Counted from the stretch's first letter, positions 33,970 to 43,783 are shown. The stretch is 64,000 nucleotides of DNA from G051132615 sp051132615 (GCF_051132615.1 NZ_CP152375.1:2542001-2606000); one strand, 5' to 3'. A program made the numbers and translations. Notes: generated from the sequence alone by a model not told the origin.

Positions 33970-35385
33970 ATGTCAGAAAACATTACTTTTGATCAGATTC
34001 AAATATCAGAACGTGTACCAGGTACATTAATTGAATGGAATAAAAAGTTAGCATTACAAAACTTACCCACCAATCAGCAAAAAGTATTGATTGTTGGACA
34101 ACGATTATCATCTTCAAATGATGATGGTAGTTTATTTGATGTTTATTCTAATGTTGATGTTGCAGAACGCTGTGGTTATGGTTCTATTGCGCATCATATG
34201 GCTACAGCAGCTATTAAGGCTTATAAAAATGCTGCATTGTCTATGATTACAGTTGCTGATAATGATGCGGCAACCGCAGCTACAGGCAAAATTACCATTG
34301 TAGGTACTGCAACAAAATCAGGGCGAGTGAGTATCAAGGTTAATGATTTTGATGCTTTAAACATTGCTGTAATCAATCAAGATACAGCAGAAACCATTGC
34401 TACCACATTGGCAGCTACCATTAATGCAGCCACACATTTACCTGTTAGTGCTGTGGCAACTGCTACAGAGGTAGCATTAACCGCAAAAAATAAAGGTTTG
34501 GCAGGTAATGCCATTCAATTTAGTACCAGTACCAATGTTACAGGTTTGACTATTACCACGGGTAGTATGCGCGATGGTGATTTAAACCCAGATATTAAGG
34601 CTGCTTTGGCTACTGTTGCTGCTGAGGGGTACGATATTGTTGTGATTCCTTACAATGATCTTGATAGTTTATTGGCCTTGCGTGATCACCTAGATGCTGT
34701 ATCTGCCCCAGATGAGAAAAAATGGGCTATTGGTGTTGTGGGTCATACAGGTACTTTAGCCCAAGCAATCACACTAACCAAACAACTTAACTCAGAATTT
34801 ATATCAATGGGTTGGTATAAAAACACAGTCTCTTTACCTTATATGCTTGCCAGTGCATACGCTACAGTAATGGCAAGTGAAGAAGACCCAGCAAGACCGC
34901 TTAATTATCTAGTCTTAGATGGTATTACCCCACCTGCTGACAAGATCATGCGTACAGAGTTACGTAATGCTTTAAATAATGGCGTAACCCCCATGATTAC
35001 AGACTCAACAGGTACTAAATGTCAAATATCACGTGCCATTACCACTTATACCAAGTCTACTACAGGTGCTGATGATGAAAGTATGTTAGATGTGACCACA
35101 CCTCGTACCTTAGCTTATGTATCAAAGGCGATAGATCAACGTATACAGCTTCGTTTTCCACGTGAGAAGTTGAATGACAAGACCCCACCTAAAGTGCGCT
35201 CTGAGATTTTGGATGTGCTTATCAAGCTTGAAGACTTGGAGGTTTTAGAGCATGTTCAAGAAAATAAAGAGGCTCTTCTTGTTCAGCGTGATCCGCAAAA
35301 TAAAGGGATGGTTAAGGCGGCGATTCCGACTGATGTGGTCAATGGTATGCATGTGTTTGCTGCCAAAATGAACTTAATTTTATAG
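33970..35385 (+). CDS. Tail sheath protein (Mu L, gp39)
   Basis: 471 aa. Contractile sheath: ITFDQIQISERVPGTLIEWN, DVAERCGYGSIAHHMATAAI, and C-terminal RSEILDVLIKLEDLEVLEHV. Polymerises around the tube. Confidence 0.95.
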   Translation: MSENITFDQIQISERVPGTLIEWNKKLALQNLPTNQQKVLIVGQRLSSSNDDGSLFDVYSNVDVAERCGYGSIAHHMATAAIKAYKNAALSMITVADNDAATAATGKITIVGTATKSGRVSIKVNDFDALNIAVINQDTAETIATTLAATINAATHLPVSAVATATEVALTAKNKGLAGNAIQFSTSTNVTGLTITTGSMRDGDLNPDIKAALATVAAEGYDIVVIPYNDLDSLLALRDHLDAVSAPDEKKWAIGVVGHTGTLAQAITLTKQLNSEFISMGWYKNTVSLPYMLASAYATVMASEEDPARPLNYLVLDGITPPADKIMRTELRNALNNGVTPMITDSTGTKCQISRAITTYTKSTTGADDESMLDVTTPRTLAYVSKAIDQRIQLRFPREKLNDKTPPKVRSEILDVLIKLEDLEVLEHVQENKEALLVQRDPQNKGMVKAAIPTDVVNGMHVFAAKMNLIL

Positions 35386-35395
35386 GAGATAAGAT

Positions 35396-35758
35396 ATGGC
35401 AACAGAATTTTGGGGCGAATGCGTCGCTGAAGTAAATGGTGCTGAAGCTGATGTAACCAGTGTGGATACCACTATAACCACTGGGAAAAAGCGTGTGGAT
35501 TGTATGGGTAAGTCTGGATTTACACGTGGTAAAAAACGTTACGATATCAGCTTAAAAGGTGTTAAAGCCATTAATGGTCGTAAATTTGATTGGGAAAATT
35601 TAGAAGGTGATAAGTTTACTTTGTCCCCTGTTGCAGAACCAACCCGCCGCGTCAGTTACTTAGATTGTCATTGTGAGTCAGTCGGTGAAAGCTATTCAGT
35701 CGAAAACGAAATGGTTTACGACGTAAAACTGTTTGCTTTCCAAAAAATTGAGGAGTAA
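35396..35758 (+). CDS. Tail tube protein (Mu M, gp40)
   Basis: 120 aa. FWGECVAEVNGAEADVTSVD and TTGKKRVDCMGKSGFTRGKK are tail-tube family features; follows the sheath gene. Confidence 0.93.
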   Translation: MATEFWGECVAEVNGAEADVTSVDTTITTGKKRVDCMGKSGFTRGKKRYDISLKGVKAINGRKFDWENLEGDKFTLSPVAEPTRRVSYLDCHCESVGESYSVENEMVYDVKLFAFQKIEE

Positions 35759-35764
35759 GACACT

Positions 35765-36199
35765 ATGACAAAATTAGCGCAAAAAACAGATTTAAGCCCA
35801 GAAGAACAATCTAAACGATTGGATGAGGCAAAAGCGGCTCATCAAGCAAAAGTTGAGACTCAACGCCTTCAGGTAATTGAAAAGCAGCAAATTAAGGTAC
35901 ATGATGACTTTACGGTAACAGGTCGTTTGATTCATGGTGTGTTATTCGATGGTAAGTTGCATTATGACTTTAAAATGCGTATGGCTTATGCAGGTGATAC
36001 GGTCAAATTAAAACAAGATGACCCATATGCACGTACCATTGAGACCTATTCTCGTACCTTATTAAAACTGGGTGATATTCCTTCTGATCAGATTGATTTT
36101 GAGTTTTTAAGTAGCAATACGACAGATATGGATATAGATATTTTGTACTACGCAGATGCAGAATTGGTAAAAAAGCGCGAAAGCGTGATGAGCGAATAG
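35765..36199 (+). CDS. Tail assembly chaperone (Mu gp41-like), zero frame
   Basis: 144 aa. Charged N-terminus, then the conserved core DFTVTGRLIHGVLFDGKLHYDF and MDIDILYYADAELVKK. The heptamer A_AAA_AAG at 36169-36175 near its end allows -1 frameshifting into a 49-codon extension. Chaperones of this type load the tape measure. Confidence 0.9.
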   Translation: MTKLAQKTDLSPEEQSKRLDEAKAAHQAKVETQRLQVIEKQQIKVHDDFTVTGRLIHGVLFDGKLHYDFKMRMAYAGDTVKLKQDDPYARTIETYSRTLLKLGDIPSDQIDFEFLSSNTTDMDIDILYYADAELVKKRESVMSE

Positions 36200-36324
36200 A
36201 GCCTTTACGCATGGCAGTATTGCTTTTGAGGCGGTATGGCTTTTCAGAAGATCAGGTTTTGTGTATGGATACTGTGGAACTGGAGAGCTATTTACAAGCG
36301 GTTCGTAAATTGGGTGTGATATAG
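35765..36324 (+). CDS. Tail assembly chaperone, -1 frameshift product
   Basis: Same start as the 144-aa form. After slippage at 36169-36175 the -1 frame continues ARKRDERIEPLRMAVLLLRR and YGFSEDQVLCMDTVELES to a stop at 36322-36324, just before the tape measure. The extended form has the look of gpG-T in lambda. The extension has no start codon or RBS of its own. Confidence 0.8.
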
Positions 36325-36333
36325 GGGTTGGTT

Positions 36334-38700
36334 ATGGCGGCAAACAATAAAATAGAGTTTAGTGTTGAGGTCAAGGACAATGCCAGCTCTAAGATCCAAA
36401 AAACAGCCTCAGATGCGGCAAAAGGCTTTAGTAATGTCGAAAAAGAGGCTGCCAAAGGTACTCAATATGTCAGTAAATATGCAGAAAAATTAGCTAATGG
36501 CTGGCAGCGTGCTTCTGTTGCTTTAGGTCCACTAATGCAAGGCACAACCAAGCTATCACGTGCAGCAGAGCAAGCGGCGCGAGCCCGTCAAAGGCAGGCA
36601 TCTGCATATGAGCGTATTGGTATTCGTTCAGAACGCACCATTCAGCGTGAAATTCAGCGCACACAAGCCGCTTACAATCGTTTAGCACGTTCAGGTAAGT
36701 TAACAGGTAATGAGCTTGCCCGTGCAGCTCGTAAAACCCGTGACGAAATTGCAGGCTTAAATAATGAGCTGGGTCGTACCTCTAAAATGCAAAAGGCAGG
36801 TAATTTTGCTCGTGGTGCGGCCAGTGTTGCTGCTGGTGTGACTGCTGGTGGTTATATGCTTAAAAACAAAGCTCAGCCGCATATTGATTATGATACTCAA
36901 TTGGCTAGAATGGCTAACACAGCCTTTCCTGATCGCGATACAAAAGGTCGTATTGCGGGCATGGCTGAATTAGATTCTATGGTTCGGGATGCAGTAACAA
37001 AATATGGTGGTAATCGTGAAAGCTCAGCCGAAACATTGGGTGGGCTTATTTCTTCAGGTGCTTTTAATGATCAAGAAATTAAAACACTATTGCCTACTAT
37101 TCAAAAATATAGTACTGCATCTGGAGCTAGTCCTGATGAATTGGCTAATATTGCTTTGAGTGCAAAACGGCAAATGAATATTGGTACTGATCAAATAGAT
37201 TTGTTACTTGATAAGGCAATGAAAGCGGGCGATTTAGGCGGTTTCGAGTTGAAAGACATGTCCGCCTGGTTACCCAGACAATTTGCAACCGCGAAAGCTG
37301 CTGGTTTGAGTGGTTTTAGTGGTGTTGATGCTGTTCTTTCTGCTAATCAGGCTGCTGTCATTAGTGCGGGGACTAAAGAAGAGGCTGGTAATAACTTGGT
37401 TAATCTTCTAGCCAAGCTGAATTCACGCGAACTTTCAGATAATTTTGCTAAAAAAATTAAAATAGATGGTAAAAATGTTGATTTGGCGGGTTCTTTGGCA
37501 CAAGCACGTGCCAATGGTACAGATTCATTGAGTGCATTTGTTAACTTGGTTGATAAAGTCGTACAGCAAAATCCTGCATACGCGAAAGTGAAGGCGCAAG
37601 CTCAAAATGCTCAAAATGATTCTGAAAAACAGGCTGCATTAAACGATATGACAAATCTACTAGAGGGGTCTAGTGTCGGCAAAATCATTGCAGATCGTCA
37701 AGCATTAATGGCTTTAAGTGCCTTGATGAATAATCGTGATTATATGAGCGATGTTAAACAGGGTCTTGCTAATGCTGAAGGTACTGGTCAGAAATCTTTT
37801 GATGTTATTGCTTCTACTGCTGGTCATAATATCCAATCAATAGATAATCAAACAACTTTTGCCCAGCAAGATAATTTTAAGTCTGTTATTGAGAAAGGCG
37901 GCAACCTTGCAAAGGTCTTATCTGAGTACTCTGAAAGTTACCCAGGCTTAACCCGTGCAATAGTAGGAGCCACGGATGCTTTAGGTGTGTTTGCGGTTAC
38001 TTTAGGTGGCATGTCTTTGGGTTCTATGGTGATGGGTGGTGGTAAAGGTGGTGGTTTCTTCAGAGGTTTGATGGGGCGTTTTGGTGGTAGTGCTGCTGCC
38101 ACCGCAGCTACAGGTGGTTTGTCTTCTATGGGGACTGGTGGTATTGCAGCCAGTGCAGGTACTACAGCCTCAGGTAGTGCAGGCGCAGGATTGATGGGTT
38201 TAATGGGTTCTACTGCCCTAGCTGCTGGCCCATTGGCTGCCATGTTTGGTGTAACAAAATGGGCGCAAAAAGAAGACCATAAAACAGAAATATCCGCATT
38301 ACAAAGCTTTACAGATGGTCTTAAAAATTTCTTTGGTATTGACCCAAAAGTTGCTGAAAAGCAAATGTACGAGCAACGTTTAAAAGATGGCCTAGGCGGT
38401 AATTCTGTACCTGATTGGTATATGCAAGAAAGAGCCATTAAAAATTGGGATGGTTCAAAAGAAAACAACCCCACTGTGCAGGCATTATCTCAATTAGAAA
38501 CCATGTTAACTGGAGCTGGTACAGAAATGAATACCAGCGCACAAGGTTTTACTGAGTCGAGCAATGTAATGCAACAGGCTGCTGCTGCCATATTAAAGGC
38601 TGTCAGTACACCCATCCCAATACAGGTTAGTGTTACCCCTACTAATGAGATGTTTAATGTGATGGCACAGCGTGCCACTCAAGACAATAGGCGTAATTGA
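36334..38700 (+). CDS. Tail tape measure protein (Mu gp42)
   Basis: 788 aa from ATG 36334. Coiled-coil, Ala/Arg-rich N-terminal third (SDAAKGFSNVEKEAAKGTQY), Gly-rich hydrophobic stretch at about 560-640 (GGMSLGSMVMGGGKGGGFF) likely to insert in membrane, helical end. Sets the tail length and enters the host envelope at injection. Confidence 0.93.
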   Translation: MAANNKIEFSVEVKDNASSKIQKTASDAAKGFSNVEKEAAKGTQYVSKYAEKLANGWQRASVALGPLMQGTTKLSRAAEQAARARQRQASAYERIGIRSERTIQREIQRTQAAYNRLARSGKLTGNELARAARKTRDEIAGLNNELGRTSKMQKAGNFARGAASVAAGVTAGGYMLKNKAQPHIDYDTQLARMANTAFPDRDTKGRIAGMAELDSMVRDAVTKYGGNRESSAETLGGLISSGAFNDQEIKTLLPTIQKYSTASGASPDELANIALSAKRQMNIGTDQIDLLLDKAMKAGDLGGFELKDMSAWLPRQFATAKAAGLSGFSGVDAVLSANQAAVISAGTKEEAGNNLVNLLAKLNSRELSDNFAKKIKIDGKNVDLAGSLAQARANGTDSLSAFVNLVDKVVQQNPAYAKVKAQAQNAQNDSEKQAALNDMTNLLEGSSVGKIIADRQALMALSALMNNRDYMSDVKQGLANAEGTGQKSFDVIASTAGHNIQSIDNQTTFAQQDNFKSVIEKGGNLAKVLSEYSESYPGLTRAIVGATDALGVFAVTLGGMSLGSMVMGGGKGGGFFRGLMGRFGGSAAATAATGGLSSMGTGGIAASAGTTASGSAGAGLMGLMGSTALAAGPLAAMFGVTKWAQKEDHKTEISALQSFTDGLKNFFGIDPKVAEKQMYEQRLKDGLGGNSVPDWYMQERAIKNWDGSKENNPTVQALSQLETMLTGAGTEMNTSAQGFTESSNVMQQAAAAILKAVSTPIPIQVSVTPTNEMFNVMAQRATQDNRRN

Positions 38701-38702
38701 CT

Positions 38703-39944
38703 ATGAGCTGGAAAAACTTTCTATTGCAAGGTAGTTATAAAGGCATTGATCTAGATGTTTTAAGTGATGACTATAATTTTCAAAAAGGTTTGAGTGAGCA
38801 TAATTACCCCTTTGTTGCTGGGGCTCATATTGAAGATATGAACCGTATGGCTCGTCAAATTCATTTAGATATTATGTTGTGGGGTAATAACTACGAGCGC
38901 AAGTTACAGCAGCTTATCCCCATTTTAGAAGAGATGGGATCAGGCGAACTTATACACCCCATTTATGGTTCAATGCCCAATATGATTGTATCCGTTGTAA
39001 GTGTCAAACATACAGCAGATGAAGAGGACGCTTGCCGAATTTCTGTTGATTTTGTTGAAGATACACCCAACGCACCATTTTTTGATCGCACATTGAGTTT
39101 AGGGTTCGCTGATACCATATCTAATTTGATTGATGAGTTATTTGATACCAATTTTGCCAGTTTTAATGATTATATTGAGCAGATCAGCAGCTATCACAAC
39201 CAGGTACAAAACATTGCTTATGTGATCAGCTCAAGCCTGAAATATGCAGCCAATTCATTAGATGCAACAATAGGTACAGGTCTTGATTTAATCAATAGTC
39301 CGCGTGGCTTAATTGCTGATATTCAAGGGGTGTTTAATCGCCTGGGTGATCTTGGTATTTGGTCCTCAGATTCTATTGTGTCTGACTGGAAAAATTATAG
39401 CAACCAGGCACAAAACATTGTAAGTTTGCCAAGCAAAGCCAATACAGGGCAACTACAAACAGGTAATGGTAGCTCTATTGTACAAAACTCTGTAAGTACA
39501 GCAGACTTAAATCAAATCAATACCTATTTTTGTATTCAGGCTGCTGGTGAAATGGCGCAGATCGTTAAAGATATCTTTACAGATGAGTTAACTGAGCCAA
39601 CATTAACACCACCACAAATAGAAGTTATTTTGGGCGATGTTCGCTCACAACTTCAGGTCGCTATTGATCAGGTACGTAATATAGCAGAATACGCAAACCC
39701 AATAGATACAATAGACATACTCAAAGATATTGCGCTTAATTTACAAAATCAGGCAAAAGCAGTCATTAATTTAAGACCACCTCTTGTTGTACGCAAAGTT
39801 GAAGCCAATGCTAATCTGCATTTAATCGCGTTTCGGTGGTATGGTGATTATCACCGTGCAGATGAATTATTACGTTTAAATCCCCAGATCAAACATCCTA
39901 GTTTTATTGAGCAAGGAGCTGTTTTAAATGCCTACGCAAGATAA
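38703..39944 (+). CDS. DNA circularisation/tail protein N (Mu gp43-like)
   Basis: 413 aa from ATG 38703. The N-terminal domain (WKNFLLQGSYKGIDLDVLSD, FVAGAHIEDMNRMARQIHLD) is the DNA circularisation N domain of Mu N-type proteins. C-terminal domain ends with a LysM-like YHRADELLRLNPQIKHPSFI. Baseplate/tail component. Confidence 0.9.
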   Translation: MSWKNFLLQGSYKGIDLDVLSDDYNFQKGLSEHNYPFVAGAHIEDMNRMARQIHLDIMLWGNNYERKLQQLIPILEEMGSGELIHPIYGSMPNMIVSVVSVKHTADEEDACRISVDFVEDTPNAPFFDRTLSLGFADTISNLIDELFDTNFASFNDYIEQISSYHNQVQNIAYVISSSLKYAANSLDATIGTGLDLINSPRGLIADIQGVFNRLGDLGIWSSDSIVSDWKNYSNQAQNIVSLPSKANTGQLQTGNGSSIVQNSVSTADLNQINTYFCIQAAGEMAQIVKDIFTDELTEPTLTPPQIEVILGDVRSQLQVAIDQVRNIAEYANPIDTIDILKDIALNLQNQAKAVINLRPPLVVRKVEANANLHLIAFRWYGDYHRADELLRLNPQIKHPSFIEQGAVLNAYAR

Positions 39945-41058
39945 TGAAATTATTGGCTTATTGGTTGACGGTCAGTTACACCAGCACTGGTCATCTTATG
40001 AAATTGACAGTGATTTATTAACCCCTGCTGATGGCTTTCAACTGGTCTTGGGTGTACCGTCTGGCAAAACCATACCAGATATTATTACTGAGGGGGCAAA
40101 AATTGAAGTGCGTACAGGTGAGGACATCATATTAACTGGACGTATTGATGATATTACTACCCAAACAGACAAAAATGGTAGGCGTTTGACTGTTCGTGGT
40201 CGTGATGGAGCGGCCGTTTTGCTTGATTGTTCAGCACCTATCTTTAATGCTCAAAATCTCTCTTTACAACAAATTTTAGATAAATTAGTGAAACCTTTGG
40301 GGATTACCAAGATACGCATTGATGCTGATAAAACGGCTGTGACAAATAAAGTGCAAATAGAGCCAGGCGAGCGTGCTTGGGATGCCCTGATTAAATATGC
40401 TGAAGCAAATGGCGTATGGCCTTGGTTTGAACCCGATGGTACTTTGGTTGTGGGTGGCCCTGATTATACTCTTGAGCCTGTTGCTGACTTGGTTATGCGG
40501 TTTGATGGCTCTAACAATAACATTGAAAAAATTACCGTCACTCGTTCCATGGCGCGTCGTTATTCAGAAGTTACTGTATTGGGGCAAAGCCATAAAGGTA
40601 CAAGCAATATCAAAGCGACAGTTAAGGATGATGGTGTTTTGGTGTACCGTCCTTTGACTGTCACCGATGGTGATATTGATTCAGTTGCTGAAGCTCAAAA
40701 AAGAGCACGTAAGATTATTGCAGATAGCCGTTTAGATGGGTTGACTGTAGAAGTAACCGTAAAAGGATATCGTACTACTGAAGAGATATTGTGGACACCA
40801 GGACAAAGAATCAATCTTGTTAGCGAGCCTGATGGTTTAGAAGACGTATTCTTTTTGATGGCTCGCACCTTCAGTTTAAGTGAGACTGGTGCACCAAGAA
40901 CCGTATTGACACTAAAAGAAGATGGGGCATGGGTGCTCGATGCCAGACCCTCAAAAGCCAAAAAACAAAATGGTAAAAAAGGTCGTCGTAAAGGTCGCAA
41001 AGGTCGAGGTAAAAAAGGCCAAGGTGAAGTGGCTATTGTGGATTTGAGCAATAAATAA
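39928..41058 (+). CDS. Baseplate hub protein (Mu P, gp44)
   Basis: 376 aa. VPSGKTIPDIITEGAKIEVR, RRLTVRGRDGAAVLLDCSAP and a C-terminal Lys/Arg/Gly-rich tail (GKKGRRKGRKGRGKKGQ) that is unusual in composition. Hub of the late-control D/P family. Overlaps gp43 by 17 bp. Confidence 0.93.
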   Translation: MPTQDNEIIGLLVDGQLHQHWSSYEIDSDLLTPADGFQLVLGVPSGKTIPDIITEGAKIEVRTGEDIILTGRIDDITTQTDKNGRRLTVRGRDGAAVLLDCSAPIFNAQNLSLQQILDKLVKPLGITKIRIDADKTAVTNKVQIEPGERAWDALIKYAEANGVWPWFEPDGTLVVGGPDYTLEPVADLVMRFDGSNNNIEKITVTRSMARRYSEVTVLGQSHKGTSNIKATVKDDGVLVYRPLTVTDGDIDSVAEAQKRARKIIADSRLDGLTVEVTVKGYRTTEEILWTPGQRINLVSEPDGLEDVFFLMARTFSLSETGAPRTVLTLKEDGAWVLDARPSKAKKQNGKKGRRKGRKGRGKKGQGEVAIVDLSNK

Positions 41059-41068
41059 AGGGTAAAAA

Positions 41069-41725
41069 ATGGATGCAAAACAAGTTGATTCTCGCATTAA
41101 AAGCTTAATGGGTACAGTTCGTAAAGCTTTTAGGTCTGTAGTCAAACGTGTTAATACATCTGGCTCAACCACAAAAATACAACTTGCTGCATTAGAAGGT
41201 GAAATTGTACAAGATGCGGAATTGATGCAGCATTTTGGCTTTACTTCACACCCACCCATTAATAGTGATGCTATTGTTATCCCTCTTGGGGGTAAGACTT
41301 CTCACGGTATTATTATTGCCACGGAAAACGGCAGCTACAGGGTTAAGAGTTTAAAGGAAGGCGAAGTCTCTATATACAATCAAGACGGTGCCAGCATTAC
41401 CCTTAAAAAAGGCAAGATTATTGATGTAGATTGCACCGACTATAATGTCAAATGTGAAAATTATAATGTGACTGCAAGTAACAAAAGCTCTTTTGACACC
41501 CCTAACTTGGAAACATCAAAGCTGTTAACCGCCCAAGGGACAATAAACGGTAATGGCGGTATGACTATACAAGGCACAACAGAAAGCGGTGCAGCAGCGA
41601 CCTTTACAGGTACATTGATTCATAATGGTGGTTATTTAAGCAGTAACGGCGTTGTATTGCATTTACATACTCATTCATACACTATTGGTAGTACAAATAC
41701 AGGTTTGCCGAATCTAAGTTACTGA
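41069..41725 (+). CDS. Baseplate spike assembly protein (Mu gp45, V)
   Basis: 218 aa. An OB-fold N-terminal part (STTKIQLAALEGEIVQDAEL, PPINSDAIVIPLGGKTSHGI) and a beta-helical C-terminus ending HLHTHSYTIGSTNTGLP with metal-binding histidines of the membrane-piercing tip. Ends at late promoter 3. Confidence 0.93.
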   Translation: MDAKQVDSRIKSLMGTVRKAFRSVVKRVNTSGSTTKIQLAALEGEIVQDAELMQHFGFTSHPPINSDAIVIPLGGKTSHGIIIATENGSYRVKSLKEGEVSIYNQDGASITLKKGKIIDVDCTDYNVKCENYNVTASNKSSFDTPNLETSKLLTAQGTINGNGGMTIQGTTESGAAATFTGTLIHNGGYLSSNGVVLHLHTHSYTIGSTNTGLPNLSY

Positions 41726-41775
41726 AACCCACTGACATTCGTCAGATCACAACAATATCCATGTTTTGACATAAT
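41725..41775 (+). promoter_or_regulatory. Late promoter 3 (baseplate/fibre operon)
   Basis: Third identical box at 41725-41744, CATAAT at 41770-41775 with the same 25-nt spacing. The ATG of gp46 is at 41782, exactly where transcription should start. Confidence 0.8.
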
Positions 41776-41781
41776 CAAGGC

Positions 41782-42159
41782 ATGGATAATTTACTTGACC
41801 CCTATACAGGGGATTATGTTCTAAACGAACACACAACCAGTTTACACAATGCCGCTTATATACGCTTACAGGAACATTTAGGCGCATATTGGGCCGCTCC
41901 AAACGTAGGCAGTAAATTACATACATTGCAACGCGAAAAAGACAAAATCCGCGTGCATAAGCTTGCTGTACAGTATGCAGAGCAAGCATTACAGCCGCTT
42001 ATTGATGATAAACGCGCCTCAAAACTCGAAGTTTACAGCAATAAAACCCAAAATCCAGATGATAAAACGCAGCCCAAAGGCTGGGTTGTTTTAACCATCA
42101 ACCTGTGGGATGCAGGCGGTGAGCAAGTGAGCTTTGATTATCACGTGAGGGTACGTTAA
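41782..42159 (+). CDS. Baseplate protein (Mu gp46, W)
   Basis: 125 aa, GP46 family: MDNLLDPYTGDYVLN, AAYIRLQEHLGAYWAAPNVG and QPKGWVVLTINLWDAGGEQV. The only SD-like bases (AAGG) are one base from the ATG, so normal initiation is unlikely and a leaderless mRNA from late promoter 3 is plausible. Coupled to gp47 (stop/start overlap). Confidence 0.9.
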   Translation: MDNLLDPYTGDYVLNEHTTSLHNAAYIRLQEHLGAYWAAPNVGSKLHTLQREKDKIRVHKLAVQYAEQALQPLIDDKRASKLEVYSNKTQNPDDKTQPKGWVVLTINLWDAGGEQVSFDYHVRVR

Positions 42160-43214
42160 TGCAGATTAAAAAAGTAGATGAAATACAAAAAGATTATTTG
42201 CGTGATCTTCAAAACGAGCAAGAAAATGCTGACATTGCTGAGGATTCAGACAATTATGTTAGAGCTAGTGCCACCGCCTCAGCCGTTGAGGGTAATTATC
42301 AATATGCAGATTGGGTTTTAAAACAAGGTTTTGCTTCAACAGCAGATAAAGAAAACCTTGAATTACATGCTGCTGATTATGGTTTGTATCTAAAACCAGC
42401 CACTTTTGCCAGTGGTGAAGCCAAATTTACAGGGGCTGTAGGTGCAATAGTGCCAATCGGTACACTCTTACAAAAAGACAGTTTGTTTTATGTGACCAGC
42501 GAACAAGTCATAATTGATGGTACAGGTCAGATTATTGTTCATGTTGTTTGTCAAACAGCAGGGATTATTGGTAATCAGGAAGAAAATACCCTTGTTCAGT
42601 TAGTGAGTGCTCCTGAAGGAATAGACAATAATACTATCTTACTATCTATGTATGGTGGTACTGATATTGAAAAACATGAAAGCTTATTAAATCGCCTTTT
42701 AGATCGTAAACGTAGACCTCCTGCTGGAGGTAATGAACATGACTATTATGTATGGGCTCTTAGTGTACCAGGTGTTACTCAGGCATTTGTTTACCCTTTG
42801 CGTCGTGGTTTAGGTACGGTTGATATAGCCATTATGGGGGAAAAAGGGCTACCCAGTGAAGAAACCGTACAGAATTGCCAAGATCATATAAATAGTGTCC
42901 GTCCAGTAACAGCTAAAAATTCTTTAGTGATTATTGCCAATCCTATTTATATCAATGTGTCTTTAACTATTGAGGTAGTTGATAGTACTGAACTAGGAAC
43001 TGTAGAAAATGCCGTCATTACGGCTATCCATCAATACTTTTCAACTTTAAAACCAGGACAAGCACTCATTATTAAGCATTTAGAAAATGCTGTGCATGAT
43101 ACTAATGGTGTTTATGATTTTAGCCTTATTAGTCCTGTGGCAAACATTGATGCCATAGTCGATGAACACCAAATCCAATGGCTACAAGTGGGAACTGTTG
43201 AGGTTAACCAATGA
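42159..43214 (+). CDS. Baseplate J-like protein (Mu gp47)
   Basis: 351 aa. RASATASAVEGNYQYADWVL, LQKDSLFYVTSEQVIIDG, RKRRPPAGGNEHDYYVWALS and VPGVTQAFVYPLRRGLGTVD are baseplate J hallmarks. Confidence 0.95.
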   Translation: MQIKKVDEIQKDYLRDLQNEQENADIAEDSDNYVRASATASAVEGNYQYADWVLKQGFASTADKENLELHAADYGLYLKPATFASGEAKFTGAVGAIVPIGTLLQKDSLFYVTSEQVIIDGTGQIIVHVVCQTAGIIGNQEENTLVQLVSAPEGIDNNTILLSMYGGTDIEKHESLLNRLLDRKRRPPAGGNEHDYYVWALSVPGVTQAFVYPLRRGLGTVDIAIMGEKGLPSEETVQNCQDHINSVRPVTAKNSLVIIANPIYINVSLTIEVVDSTELGTVENAVITAIHQYFSTLKPGQALIIKHLENAVHDTNGVYDFSLISPVANIDAIVDEHQIQWLQVGTVEVNQ

Positions 43215-43783
43215 AACATGCCCCTCTGTTAGCAAATTTATTACCGCCTGTTAGTTATGACAGTACCGCTCCCAACATTCAAGCACATTTAAAAGCTGAA
43301 GGTAATACACATGATCGTGTGCTGGCATTTCTTGATGGTGTCTATAAAGCTTGGCACCCTGCTACCAGTGGCGAATATATCAGCAAATGGGAGGAAGAAT
43401 TAGGCTTGTTGGGTATGGGTATAACCTATCAGGAAAGGGTTGCCCAAGTATTGGCAAAACTCAACGAAACAGGCGGCTTAAGTATCCTGTACTTTAAAAA
43501 TATTGCAGCTAAAGCGGGTTATGAAATTGAAATTGTTGAACCTTCTGCCTTTGAAGCTGGGATCAGTCGCTGCGGTGACAGGCTTTATATTGAGGATGTA
43601 ATGTGGGTTTGGCATGTGATTGTACAAGGTCAAACCCAGACAATTTGGCACTTTAGGGCTGGGATGAGTTTATCAGGTGAGCCATTGAGTACATACAGCG
43701 ATACATTTATAGAGTCTTTATTTATCAAGCTTAAGCCTGCCCATACATTATGTGTGTTCTTTTATGGAGAGTATGACGGATGA
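43211..43783 (+). CDS. Mu gp48-like tail protein (DUF2313)
   Basis: 190 aa. LANLLPPVSYDSTAPNIQAH, ATSGEYISKWEEELGLLG and the C-terminal LFIKLKPAHTLCVFFYGE are DUF2313 features. Baseplate-periphery protein preceding the fibre. Confidence 0.93.
   Translation: MKHAPLLANLLPPVSYDSTAPNIQAHLKAEGNTHDRVLAFLDGVYKAWHPATSGEYISKWEEELGLLGMGITYQERVAQVLAKLNETGGLSILYFKNIAAKAGYEIEIVEPSAFEAGISRCGDRLYIEDVMWVWHVIVQGQTQTIWHFRAGMSLSGEPLSTYSDTFIESLFIKLKPAHTLCVFFYGEYDG

Noticed and set aside
37938..38474. Long Pro/Ala-rich minus-strand ORF inside the tape measure gene
   Set aside because: Antisense of the Gly/Ala-rich segment; composition follows from the real gene.
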